Assembly: GCA_947456845.1 (NCBI GenBank)
Contig: CANGUJ010000251.1
Span: 1 to 6,230, forward strand
Source: Burkholderiales bacterium
Lineage (GTDB): Bacteria; Pseudomonadota; Gammaproteobacteria; Burkholderiales; JAEUOS01
Reading direction: 5' to 3'
Length of the DNA: 6,230 nt
Notes under the pieces: model-generated
Seen by the model: only the letters and a program-made list of their open reading frames with translations
What the model was told of the DNA's origin: nothing
The model's database searches: none
Program-made: the position numbers and the translations under genes
Part shown: piece by piece, positions 1 through 6,105 of the stretch
How positions within the stretch are numbered: the stretch's first letter is position 1
How the letters are laid out: each line of letters begins with the position of its first letter

Positions 1-1823
1 TCCAGGCACGCGTCGACCAGATCGATGCCGGCGCCAAGCAACTGCTCAAGGTCGCCGCCGTGATCGGCAGGCGGGTGGCGCCGGCCGTGCTCGAGGCCGT
101 GGCCGGCCGCCAGGCGGAATTCGCCGAGCGCGTGGCGCGCCTGGTCGACGCGCAGATGCTGCAGCGGGAATCGCAGCATGCGGATGGCGACCTGCTGTTC
201 CGCCACCCGTTGCTGCACCAGGCGGTATACGACAGCCTGCTCGCCGGCCAGCGCCGCGAGTTGCATCAGACCGTCGGCATGGTGATGGAGCGGCTGTTCG
301 AGGCGCGCATCGAGGAGCATTGCGCGCTGCTCGCGCATCACTTTTCGCTGGCCGAGGACGGGCCGCGTGCGCGCAAGTACCTGCTGCTGGCGGGCAAGCA
401 TGCCGGCAGGATCGCCGCCGACGCCGAGGCGCTGGCGCTCTACGAGAATGCGGTGCGGGCAGGGGCCTCGGCCGTCCAGGTGTCCGACCCGGTCAGCCGC
501 GCCGAAATCGCCGCCAGCATGGCCGAGGCGCTGCACCGGCTCGGGCGCAACGACGCGGCGCTCGGCCATGCGCTTGAGGCTTCGGCGGCAATGGGTTTCG
601 CTTTCCCAAGCGGCGCGCGCGAGATACGCCTGGCGATCGCGGCCAAGCTGGCCAGGCGTGTCGCAAGGCGCCTGTTCGGGCCGCCGCGCGCGCCGGCCGA
701 TGCCGCATACGATGTGGCGGCGCGCCTGCTAGAGGTGGTCGGCGTGATCGACTACTTCCTGGACCCCGCGCGCTTCGTTCTGGGCATCCTGACCCTGCTG
801 GAAGAGGCCGAGAAGCGTCCGCGGTCGCGCGCCCTGGCGGTCGGCACTGCCGCCCTCGGGCTGATTTTCGACACCCTTGGGCAGCATCGCCTCGGCGCGA
901 TGATGCATCGCCGCGCCATGCGGGTGGCCGAGGCGCTGGGCGACGACCTCACGCTGGGCTATTGCAACCATCTCCTCGGCCTGCACCAGTACGGCAGCGG
1001 CCAGTGGGGCGCCGCGCTGTCCACCCTGACCATCGGCGCGGCGCAACTCGAGCGGGCGGGCCACCTGCGCTACCTGGCCTCGTGCCTGGGCGCGAGCTAC
1101 TTCGTGCTGCGTTCGATGGGTGATCCGCGCTGGCTCGACCTGGCTGAGCGGCAGGGGCAGCTCGCCGCGGCCGCGAACGACGAGCATGCGATCGCCTGGG
1201 CGGTCAATGCCGCAGGCGTGGCGCACCTGTATCGCGGCGACCATGCGGCGGCGCGGCCGCTGTTCGAGAAGGCGAGCATCGCCTATGAAGCCATTCCCGA
1301 TTATCGCTTCCTGTCCGGGGCCTGCGCGCGGCGGGCGTTGTGCCACGCGCTCGACGGCGAGGTCGATGCGGCGCTGGAGCTGCTCGCCCGCAGCCAGGCG
1401 CTGGTGCGGCGCCACCGCATCGGCGGCATATCGGCCACGGCCGCAGTGCTGGTGGGGGCGGAGGCCTGGCTCTGCGTGGCGAGCATGCTTCCACCCGGCG
1501 CGCGTCGCGAACGGGTGCTGCGGCAGGCGCGCCTGGCCTGCGCGCGAGCCACCCGGCATGGGCGGCAGGTGGGGGACGAGAGCGCCGCCGAGGCCTTGCG
1601 GCTGAGCGGGATTCTCGCTTGCATCGCAGGGAACAAGGGCGCCGCGGCGCGCCATTTCGATGCGGCCCTCAGGAGGGCGGGGGCGATGGGTGCACGCCAC
1701 GTGCTGGCACGCACCCATCACGATATCGCCCTGCGCCTTGGCGAGCACCGCCATCTGCCGCTGGCGCGCGACCTTTTCGCGCAGGCCGGCGCGGCGCCGC
1801 TCAAGCCGGCCGGCGGGCCTTAG
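1..1823 (+). CDS. C-terminal part of AAA-type ATPase with TPR-like repeats (5' end outside window), probably of the class III adenylate cyclase/AAA/TPR type
   Basis: The frame is open from the first full codon at position 3 to TAG at 1821-1823, giving 606 visible residues. The GTG at 60 is not taken as the start because the codons before it already encode family-like sequence (QARVDQIDAGAKQLLKVAAV, then IGR). This pattern, followed by FRHPLLHQAVYDSLL and ELLAHHF-like text (CALLAHHFSLAEDG), is known from the winged-helix end of AAA_16/STAND ATPase modules that precede TPR arrays in class III cyclases, some Ser/Thr kinases and LuxR-type regulators. The remaining roughly 480 residues are Ala/Leu/Arg-rich paired helices with TPR-like spacing (for example ALALYENAVRAG, AARPLFEKASIAYEA, AARHFDAALRRAG). 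There is no LuxR-type HTH at the C-terminus, so an N-terminal cyclase or kinase effector is more likely, but that part is outside the window. Likely cytoplasmic. The gene converges on the flavoprotein gene with overlapping stops. The AAA/TPR class is fairly sure; the effector domain is inference. Confidence 0.8.
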   Translation, partial: QARVDQIDAGAKQLLKVAAVIGRRVAPAVLEAVAGRQAEFAERVARLVDAQMLQRESQHADGDLLFRHPLLHQAVYDSLLAGQRRELHQTVGMVMERLFEARIEEHCALLAHHFSLAEDGPRARKYLLLAGKHAGRIAADAEALALYENAVRAGASAVQVSDPVSRAEIAASMAEALHRLGRNDAALGHALEASAAMGFAFPSGAREIRLAIAAKLARRVARRLFGPPRAPADAAYDVAARLLEVVGVIDYFLDPARFVLGILTLLEEAEKRPRSRALAVGTAALGLIFDTLGQHRLGAMMHRRAMRVAEALGDDLTLGYCNHLLGLHQYGSGQWGAALSTLTIGAAQLERAGHLRYLASCLGASYFVLRSMGDPRWLDLAERQGQLAAAANDEHAIAWAVNAAGVAHLYRGDHAAARPLFEKASIAYEAIPDYRFLSGACARRALCHALDGEVDAALELLARSQALVRRHRIGGISATAAVLVGAEAWLCVASMLPPGARRERVLRQARLACARATRHGRQVGDESAAEALRLSGILACIAGNKGAAARHFDAALRRAGAMGARHVLARTHHDIALRLGEHRHLPLARDLFAQAGAAPLKPAGGP

Positions 1824-1827
1824 GCCC
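1815..1827. repeat. Interrupted palindrome spanning the overlapping stop codons of two convergent genes
   Basis: GGGCCT-T-AGGCCC is perfectly symmetric about position 1821. The + strand TAG (1821-1823) and the - strand TAA (1822-1820) both lie in its centre. Another GC hairpin (CGCGC, 4-base loop, GCGCG at 1829-1842) follows immediately, inside the end of the minus-strand gene. Neither arm is followed by a T-run on either strand, so these are not canonical intrinsic terminators. They could still help stabilise the RNA ends. Confidence 0.5.
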
Positions 1828-4800
1828 CCGCGCGGCAGCGCGCGATCCACTTCGCCGTCAGCTTTTCCTGCACGCCATTCTGCGTCAGGCGGTCGTTGAG
1901 CGCGGCGAAATCCACCCGGTCGAGGTCCTGGTCCTGGTTGAAGCACGAGAACACGTAGGTGGTCTCGCCGGTGACCGGGTCCTTCTGCGGCTGCAGGCAC
2001 TGGGCGCAGATCTCCTTCATCATGCACTGCATGGGCGAGTTGATCGAGCCGATCGCCTCGTGCTTCGGCTTCATGTAGGGCTTGAGCACCTCATGCCGTG
2101 CGCGCGCCACCGCGCCCATCATGCGGTCCGAGCCGATGGCGATGATGCGGTCCGCGTCCGAAAGCGGGATCGCCGGTTCACCGAGCTTGCCGGAGGCATA
2201 CGACTCGATGGCCTGCACGATGTTGCCGACGAAGGTTTTGTCCTGCGCTCGGGTCGGCGTGAAGCCGGGCACCTCGTCGCAGCACCACACCACCAGGTCG
2301 GCGGCGCGCTCGATCTCCTCGACCTTGTAGCGGTCGATGATCTTCTTGTAGCCGGCGAAGTACAGCACTTTGGAGCCGACGCTGCGGAACGCCTGGCCGA
2401 TGGAGAACAGCACCGCATTGCCGAGGCCCCCGCCCACCAGCGCCACGGTTTCGCCGGGCACGATATGGGTGGGCGCGCCGGTCGGGCCCATCAGGATGAC
2501 CGGCTCGCCCTGCTTGAGGAGGGCGCAGAGGTCGGAAGAGCCGCCCATTTCCAGCACGATGGTGGACACCAGTCCGGCATCACGGTCGACCCAGGCGCCG
2601 GTGAGCGCCAGGCCTTCCATCTGCAGCCGCGTGCCGTGCGAGAGTGCTGATAGCGATTCGAAATTCTGCAGGCGGTAGAACTGGCCGGGCTCGAAATGCC
2701 GCGCCGCGGCCGGTGCCTTGAGCACGATCTCCACGATCGTGGGCGTGAGGCGCCGCACCTCGTGCACGGTGGCACGCCATTCGCTGTTGAGCTTGTCCAC
2801 CAGCGCCGCGCCGGCGATATCCGTGGCGGGGCGCTGCGCCAGCACGCGGGTGACGACCGGGTAGCCCTGCTTGGCCGAGCCCAGCGCCTTGACCACGTTG
2901 CCAAAGTACGAGGGATGCACGTCGCCGAAGTAGGACACGAAACGCCCGTCCGCCGCCTTCGAGAGCAGCACGTTGGCCACCTGTGGTTTGGAGATCGAGG
3001 CCTCCGGCTTGACCGGGTTGCCGGCCTCGTCGCAGGCGGCGAAGTACTTGCCCTCCACCTTGAACTGCGCGCGTTCGGTGTCGGTCCCTTCGCGCGAGAG
3101 AACGGTGTTGGGCTGGGTGCCGGCGGCAACGAACACGGTGTGGGCCGGCAGCCAGGCGTCGCCATCGGCTTCGAACTTGCCTTCGGCGTTCATGCGGCTG
3201 CGTGCGAAGGCCATGCCCTTGACGGCGCCATGGTTGTCGATGTCGATGCGCTTGGGCGTCAGGCATTCGGCAAAGCGGATGCCCTCCTGCAATGCCAGTT
3301 CGACTTCCTCGTGGTTCAGGGTGAAGGAGGGGCTGTCGACCATGCGCCGGCGGTAGGCGATGGTGGCGCCGCCCCAGCCCTGCAGCAGTTCGATGAAGCG
3401 CGGCTCGCGGCCTTCGCGTGTGGCCGCCTCGCGCTCGGCGCGGAGGGCCTGGCCATGGGCGATGAATTCTTCGGCGATCTCGCGCTCTTCCGGCCGCCAG
3501 TTGGCGCGCACGGTGTCAATGCCCTGCTCGGCCACCAGCACCTGGTGGCGCTCGAGGAATTTCTCGACCTGCACCTGGTAGTAGGCCAGCGATTCGGTGG
3601 CCGTGTCGATGGCCGTGAGGCCGCCGCCGATGATCACCACCGGCAGGCGCACCTGCATGTTGGCGATGGAGTCCGCCTTGGCCGCACCGGTCAGCTGCAG
3701 CGCCATCAGGAAGTCAGAGGCGGTGCGCACGCCGCGCGCGAAGCCGTTGGGGATGTCCAGCAGCGTGGGACGGCCCGCGCCGATGGCCAGCGCCACATGG
3801 TCGAAGCCGAGGTTCCATGCATCATCGAGCGTGACCGTGCCGCCAAAGCGCACGCCGCCGAACAGCGCGAACTCGGCGCGCCGCTCCAGCAACAGGCGGA
3901 TCACCTTGAGGAAGTTCTTGTCCCAGCGCACCGTGATGCCGTACTCGGCCACGCCGCCGAAGCCGGCCATGGTGCGCTCGTCGAGGCTTTCCTTGAGGGT
4001 CTCGAAATCGCGGATCGGCTCGAAGGCGGCACGGCTGCCGTCCAGGCGCACCCCGGAGACGCTCTCGGGCAGCGGCTCGATCTTCAGGCCGTCGATGCCC
4101 ACCACGGTGTGGCCGTCGTTCAACAGGTTGTGCGCAAGGCCGAAACCGGCGGGGCCCATGCCCGCCACCAGCACCTTGCGGCCGGTGGGCGCCGCCGGCA
4201 GCCAGCGCCGCAGGTTGAGCGGGTTCCAGCGGGTGAACAACGAATAGATCTCGAAACCCCAGGGCAGGGCCAGCACGTCCTTGAGGGTGCGGGTCTCGGC
4301 CTGCGGGATGTTGACCGGTTCCTGCTTCTGATAGATGCAGGACTTCATGCAGTCGTTGCAGATGCGGTGCCCGGTGGCGGCCGCCAGCGGGTTGTCCACC
4401 GTGATGATGGCCAGCGCGCCCACGGCGTGGCCGGCCACCTTGGCCATGTGGAACTCGCTGATCTTTTCTTCCAGCGGGCAGCCGGCCTGGCGCACGCCGA
4501 AGACAGTGCGCTTGAAGGCCACGCTGCCGTCGGCGGCTGGCTTTTCCTTCAGGCCGCGCGAGCAGGAATCCTTGCCCTGCTTGTGGCACCAGATGCAGTA
4601 GTTGGCCTGGTCCAGCGCGCCGGTGAGGTCGGTGCCCGGGTCGGTGAGCTTGAAGCCCTGGCGGCGGCGGATGTGCTCGGGCTTGATGGTGAAGGTGGTG
4701 GTGCCCTCGATGGCGTGCTTGTCGATGGCGTGGTCGATCACCGTGAGCGGGTCGATCTTCCTGGGGGCCTTGAACAGCACGCCGTGATGATGGCGGTGGC

Positions 4801-5338
4801 TTCCTGCCTCGCTTTGCAGGGCCCAGGCGGCATATTTCAGCGCCGTTTCCAGGCTGCCGGCGAAGGTGGCTTCCTCGGCGCTCCAGCGCGTGACGTGGCG
4901 GGCGAAGGCCAGCTCGAAGGCGGCGATGTCGGCGATGTCCGCGCCGATCAGGCCGCTGATCTCGGCGGTGAGCGCGGCGCTGTCGAAGGCGGCCGCGGCG
5001 GCGGCATCGAAGCCCTTGGCGGCCTTGCGCTGCACGAACTGGCGCTTGACCTCGAACACCGGCGCCAGCGCGTGATGCTGTTCGGCCAGGGCGCTGATTT
5101 CCGCGCCAATGCCGAACAGCTTGCCGATGAAGTCATCCACATGGGGCGTGACGCCCAGCAGCAGTTCCGATTCGACCTTGGGGTCGAGCTTGGCCGGGTC
5201 CTTGCGGGCTTCGGTCAGCTTGGTCCACAGTCCCATGTCGGATTGCGCCAGTTGGGCAAGGAAGGCGGCATCGACGCGTTCCAGTCCGGCACGGTCGTAG
5301 AGGTCGGAAAAGCGCAGGTCGAAGGCGAGGTTCAGCAT
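1820..5338 (-). CDS. Giant fused FAD-dependent pyridine nucleotide oxidoreductase (NfnL/GltD-like plus NfnS/PyrK-like Fe-S flavoprotein)
   Basis: 1172 residues, probably cytoplasmic (no signal peptide or membrane segment). Residues 1-240 are a mostly helical region I do not recognise, with an HRHHH cluster at 181-185. Residues 248-334 carry seven cysteines (C248, C251, C259, C287, C327, C330, C334) where GltD/NfnL proteins bind [4Fe-4S] clusters. An FAD-type GxGxxG follows at 393-398 (GMGPAG). The NAD(P)H-type GGGLTAID is at 571-578, and TVFVAAGTQPN at 734-744 is the usual GltD/NfnL end motif. The spacing from GGG571 to YRR at 662 is about 65 residues longer than in GltD. Residues ~854-1070 form an FNR/PyrK-like module (FEPGQFYRLQN at 882-892; ALVGGGLGNAVLF at 966-978). 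C1105, C1111, C1114 and C1132 are a likely C-terminal Fe-S site. The ATG at 5338 has only a weak Shine-Dalgarno (GGA about 10 bases upstream). fdxA lies 68 bases upstream, separated by a terminator. Predicted role: electron transfer between ferredoxin and NAD(P)H, possibly bifurcating. The oxidoreductase class is sure; substrates are inferred. Confidence 0.88.
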   Translation of the reverse strand: MLNLAFDLRFSDLYDRAGLERVDAAFLAQLAQSDMGLWTKLTEARKDPAKLDPKVESELLLGVTPHVDDFIGKLFGIGAEISALAEQHHALAPVFEVKRQFVQRKAAKGFDAAAAAAFDSAALTAEISGLIGADIADIAAFELAFARHVTRWSAEEATFAGSLETALKYAAWALQSEAGSHRHHHGVLFKAPRKIDPLTVIDHAIDKHAIEGTTTFTIKPEHIRRRQGFKLTDPGTDLTGALDQANYCIWCHKQGKDSCSRGLKEKPAADGSVAFKRTVFGVRQAGCPLEEKISEFHMAKVAGHAVGALAIITVDNPLAAATGHRICNDCMKSCIYQKQEPVNIPQAETRTLKDVLALPWGFEIYSLFTRWNPLNLRRWLPAAPTGRKVLVAGMGPAGFGLAHNLLNDGHTVVGIDGLKIEPLPESVSGVRLDGSRAAFEPIRDFETLKESLDERTMAGFGGVAEYGITVRWDKNFLKVIRLLLERRAEFALFGGVRFGGTVTLDDAWNLGFDHVALAIGAGRPTLLDIPNGFARGVRTASDFLMALQLTGAAKADSIANMQVRLPVVIIGGGLTAIDTATESLAYYQVQVEKFLERHQVLVAEQGIDTVRANWRPEEREIAEEFIAHGQALRAEREAATREGREPRFIELLQGWGGATIAYRRRMVDSPSFTLNHEEVELALQEGIRFAECLTPKRIDIDNHGAVKGMAFARSRMNAEGKFEADGDAWLPAHTVFVAAGTQPNTVLSREGTDTERAQFKVEGKYFAACDEAGNPVKPEASISKPQVANVLLSKAADGRFVSYFGDVHPSYFGNVVKALGSAKQGYPVVTRVLAQRPATDIAGAALVDKLNSEWRATVHEVRRLTPTIVEIVLKAPAAARHFEPGQFYRLQNFESLSALSHGTRLQMEGLALTGAWVDRDAGLVSTIVLEMGGSSDLCALLKQGEPVILMGPTGAPTHIVPGETVALVGGGLGNAVLFSIGQAFRSVGSKVLYFAGYKKIIDRYKVEEIERAADLVVWCCDEVPGFTPTRAQDKTFVGNIVQAIESYASGKLGEPAIPLSDADRIIAIGSDRMMGAVARARHEVLKPYMKPKHEAIGSINSPMQCMMKEICAQCLQPQKDPVTGETTYVFSCFNQDQDLDRVDFAALNDRLTQNGVQEKLTAKWIARCRAGA

Positions 5339-5355
5339 GGGTTATGCGTCCGTGT

Positions 5356-5384
5356 AAAAAAAAAGGCCGCTGGTGCGGCCCTTT
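5356..5384 (-). terminator. Intrinsic terminator downstream of fdxA
   Basis: On the minus strand GGCCGC-ACCA-GCGGCC forms a perfect 6-bp GC stem with a 4-base loop (5380-5365), followed directly by nine T residues (5364-5356). AAA bases upstream (5384-5382) could extend the stem by pairing with the first Ts around one unpaired G. It starts about 22 bases after the fdxA stop codon. The T-run ends 17 bases before the ATG of the flavoprotein gene, so that gene must rely on read-through or on a promoter lying upstream of or inside the hairpin. The + strand side has only CTTT after the stem, so the signal is directional. Confidence 0.85.
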
Positions 5385-5406
5385 GGCTCCGGGGAGGCGG
5401 CGGGCT

Positions 5407-5733
5407 TCAGCCTCGGTCCAGGAATTGCAGCTTGTCCGTCTTGTCTTTCCAGTCGTCGGCATCGGGCATCGGCACCTTGGTCTTGGTGATCGACGCCCAG
5501 GTCTTGGCCAGTTCGGCATTGAGGTCGGTGAACTGTTTCTGCCCGTCCGGCACGTCTTCCTCGGCGTAAATCGCGTTGACCGGGCATTCAGGGATGCAGA
5601 CAGCGCAATCGATGCACTCGTCCGGGTCGATCACCAGCATGTTCGGCCCTTCGCGGAAGCAATCGACCGGGCATACGTCCACACAGTCGGTGTACTTGCA
5701 CTTGATGCAGGATTCGGTCACTACGTGGGTCAT
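5407..5733 (-). CDS. fdxA: 7Fe-8S ferredoxin FdxA (Azotobacter ferredoxin I type)
   Basis: 108 residues, the usual length of the Azotobacter vinelandii FdI family of soluble low-potential electron carriers. All nine family cysteines are present (numbered from Met1): C9, C12, C17, C21, C25, C40, C43, C46 and C50, in CIKCKYTDCVDVCPVDC and CIDCAVCIPECP. By homology C9, C17 and C50 bind the [3Fe-4S] cluster, C21, C40, C43 and C46 bind the [4Fe-4S] cluster, and C25 is the free cysteine. The acidic C-terminal extension (LNAELAKTW, then DADDWKDKTDKLQ) is also typical. The start at 5733 is chosen because MTHVVTESC matches the family N-terminus and AAGGA lies 10 bases upstream. The in-frame ATG at 5793 falls inside the promoter and would add 20 unrelated residues. 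The gene stands 68 bases upstream of the flavoprotein gene on the same strand, making FdxA its probable redox partner (inference). Confidence 0.96.
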   Translation of the reverse strand: MTHVVTESCIKCKYTDCVDVCPVDCFREGPNMLVIDPDECIDCAVCIPECPVNAIYAEEDVPDGQKQFTDLNAELAKTWASITKTKVPMPDADDWKDKTDKLQFLDRG

Positions 5734-5743
5734 GGATTCAAAT

Positions 5744-5748
5744 TCCTT
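5744..5748 (-). promoter_or_regulatory. Ribosome binding site of fdxA
   Basis: AAGGA on the minus strand with a 10-base spacer to the ATG at 5733. It supports the short start over the in-frame ATG at 5793. Confidence 0.7.
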
Positions 5749-5765
5749 GGCGCAGGCCAGCCCAC

Positions 5766-5793
5766 AGGATAAACGTGGCGCCGGGTGAGTCAA
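5766..5793 (-). promoter_or_regulatory. Sigma-70-type promoter of fdxA
   Basis: On the minus strand TTGACT (5793-5788, five of six matches to TTGACA) and TATCCT (5771-5766, four of six to TATAAT) are separated by 16 bases. Transcription would start near 5759, giving a leader of about 26 bases that contains the AAGGA site. A small inverted repeat (CCGCC at 5795-5799, GGCGG at 5810-5814) lies just upstream of the -35 box and could be a regulator site, but it matches no operator I know. The assignment rests on sequence match alone. Confidence 0.6.
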
Positions 5794-5956
5794 GCCGCCG
5801 ATGCTTATAGGCGGACTAAACAGTTATGGTTGAACGATGAACGTCGTGCGGTGTGGAAGGTGCGATGGGCAATGGTAACAGCGGTCCCGAGCAGCGATTC
5901 AAGACCACAGCCGGTGGAAACCGATGATCAGCCGGCAGTTCCCTTTCACCTTGCGA

Positions 5957-5962
5957 ATTTTA
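5957..5962 (-). promoter_or_regulatory. Possible distal -10 box on the minus strand
   Basis: TAAAAT preceded by GGC on the minus strand matches TATAAT at five of six positions. No good -35 element lies 16-18 bases upstream (the nearest text is TGCCCA). If used, it would start an RNA near 5950 with a leader of roughly 215 bases before fdxA, or a small independent RNA. Weak evidence. Confidence 0.25.
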
Positions 5963-5985
5963 GCCGAATCCGCGCGCCTTGGGCA

Positions 5986-6011
5986 GAACGGGGTGCGCGA
6001 ACGGGATGCGC
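5986..6011. repeat. Two tandem 13-bp repeats
   Basis: GAACGGGGTGCGC (5986-5998) is followed directly by GAACGGGATGCGC (5999-6011), identical at 12 of 13 positions. The second copy runs into a perfect hairpin, GATGCGCG-TTTC-CGCGCATC (6005-6024), and GGGCAG flanks the block on both sides (5981-5986 and 6027-6032). It could be a protein-binding site, a structured RNA segment or simple sequence duplication. Confidence 0.5.
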
Positions 6012-6024
6012 GTTTCCGCGCATC
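6005..6024. repeat. Perfect 8-bp inverted repeat
   Basis: GATGCGCG and CGCGCATC are separated by TTTC. No T-run follows on either strand, so this is not a standard terminator. It overlaps the second tandem 13-mer. Confidence 0.5.
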
Positions 6025-6084
6025 GTGGGCAGTGCCGGGAGCTTGCGGGGCGCATTTCGCCGGCTCCCGCAGTCCCGGCTCCGG

Positions 6085-6104
6085 AAGAACCGGCGCGCCG
6101 CCGG
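6085..6104 (-). terminator. Weak terminator-like hairpin after the YeeE/YedE-like gene
   Basis: On the minus strand CCGGCG-GCG-CGCCGG (6104-6090) forms a perfect 6-bp GC stem, beginning one base after the stop codon (6108-6106) and followed by TTCTT. The tail is short and interrupted, so termination efficiency is doubtful. Confidence 0.4.
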
Positions 6105-6105
6105 G

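Larger units (their letters stand above)
5734..6105. other. Gene-free stretch between the YeeE/YedE-like gene and fdxA
   Basis: About 370 bases with no convincing coding frame on either strand. Frames open through it give Arg/Ala/Gly-rich products without family features. It holds the fdxA promoter and RBS at its left end, a possible -10 box near 5957, a GGAA-loop hairpin (CGGT-GGAA-ACCG, about 5912-5923), two tandem 13-mers and an 8-bp hairpin (5986-6024), and a GC hairpin at the right end. I found no convincing match to a known riboswitch, RNase P RNA or tRNA. Confidence 0.6.

Noticed and set aside
60..62. GTG at 60 as the start of the first gene
   Set aside because: The frame is open to the window edge and the codons before it encode sequence typical of the family, so the gene is truncated rather than starting here.
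729..2027. 432-residue minus-strand frame antisense to the AAA/TPR gene
   Set aside because: Pro/Arg/Gln-rich product without family features. It crosses the gene junction at 1820 and overlaps better-supported genes on both sides.
1340..2650. 436-residue + strand frame across the convergent junction
   Set aside because: Out of frame with the AAA/TPR gene, then antisense to the flavoprotein gene; low-complexity Arg/Ala/Gly composition.
2696..5569. 957-residue open frame on the + strand antisense to the flavoprotein gene
   Set aside because: It mirrors the minus-strand gene in a high-GC region where antisense frames rarely meet stops. The product is His/Gly/Ala/Val-rich without recognisable motifs, while the opposite strand encodes clear flavoprotein motifs.
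5734..5793. Upstream in-frame ATG (5793) as the start of fdxA
   Set aside because: The extra 20 residues do not resemble FdI-type ferredoxins, the region holds the promoter, and the ATG at 5733 has AAGGA at good spacing.
5830..5955. Cobalamin riboswitch or RNase P RNA
   Set aside because: GGTGAAAGGGAA on the minus strand and GGTAACAGC on the plus strand recall pieces of these RNAs, but the rest of each conserved core is missing.
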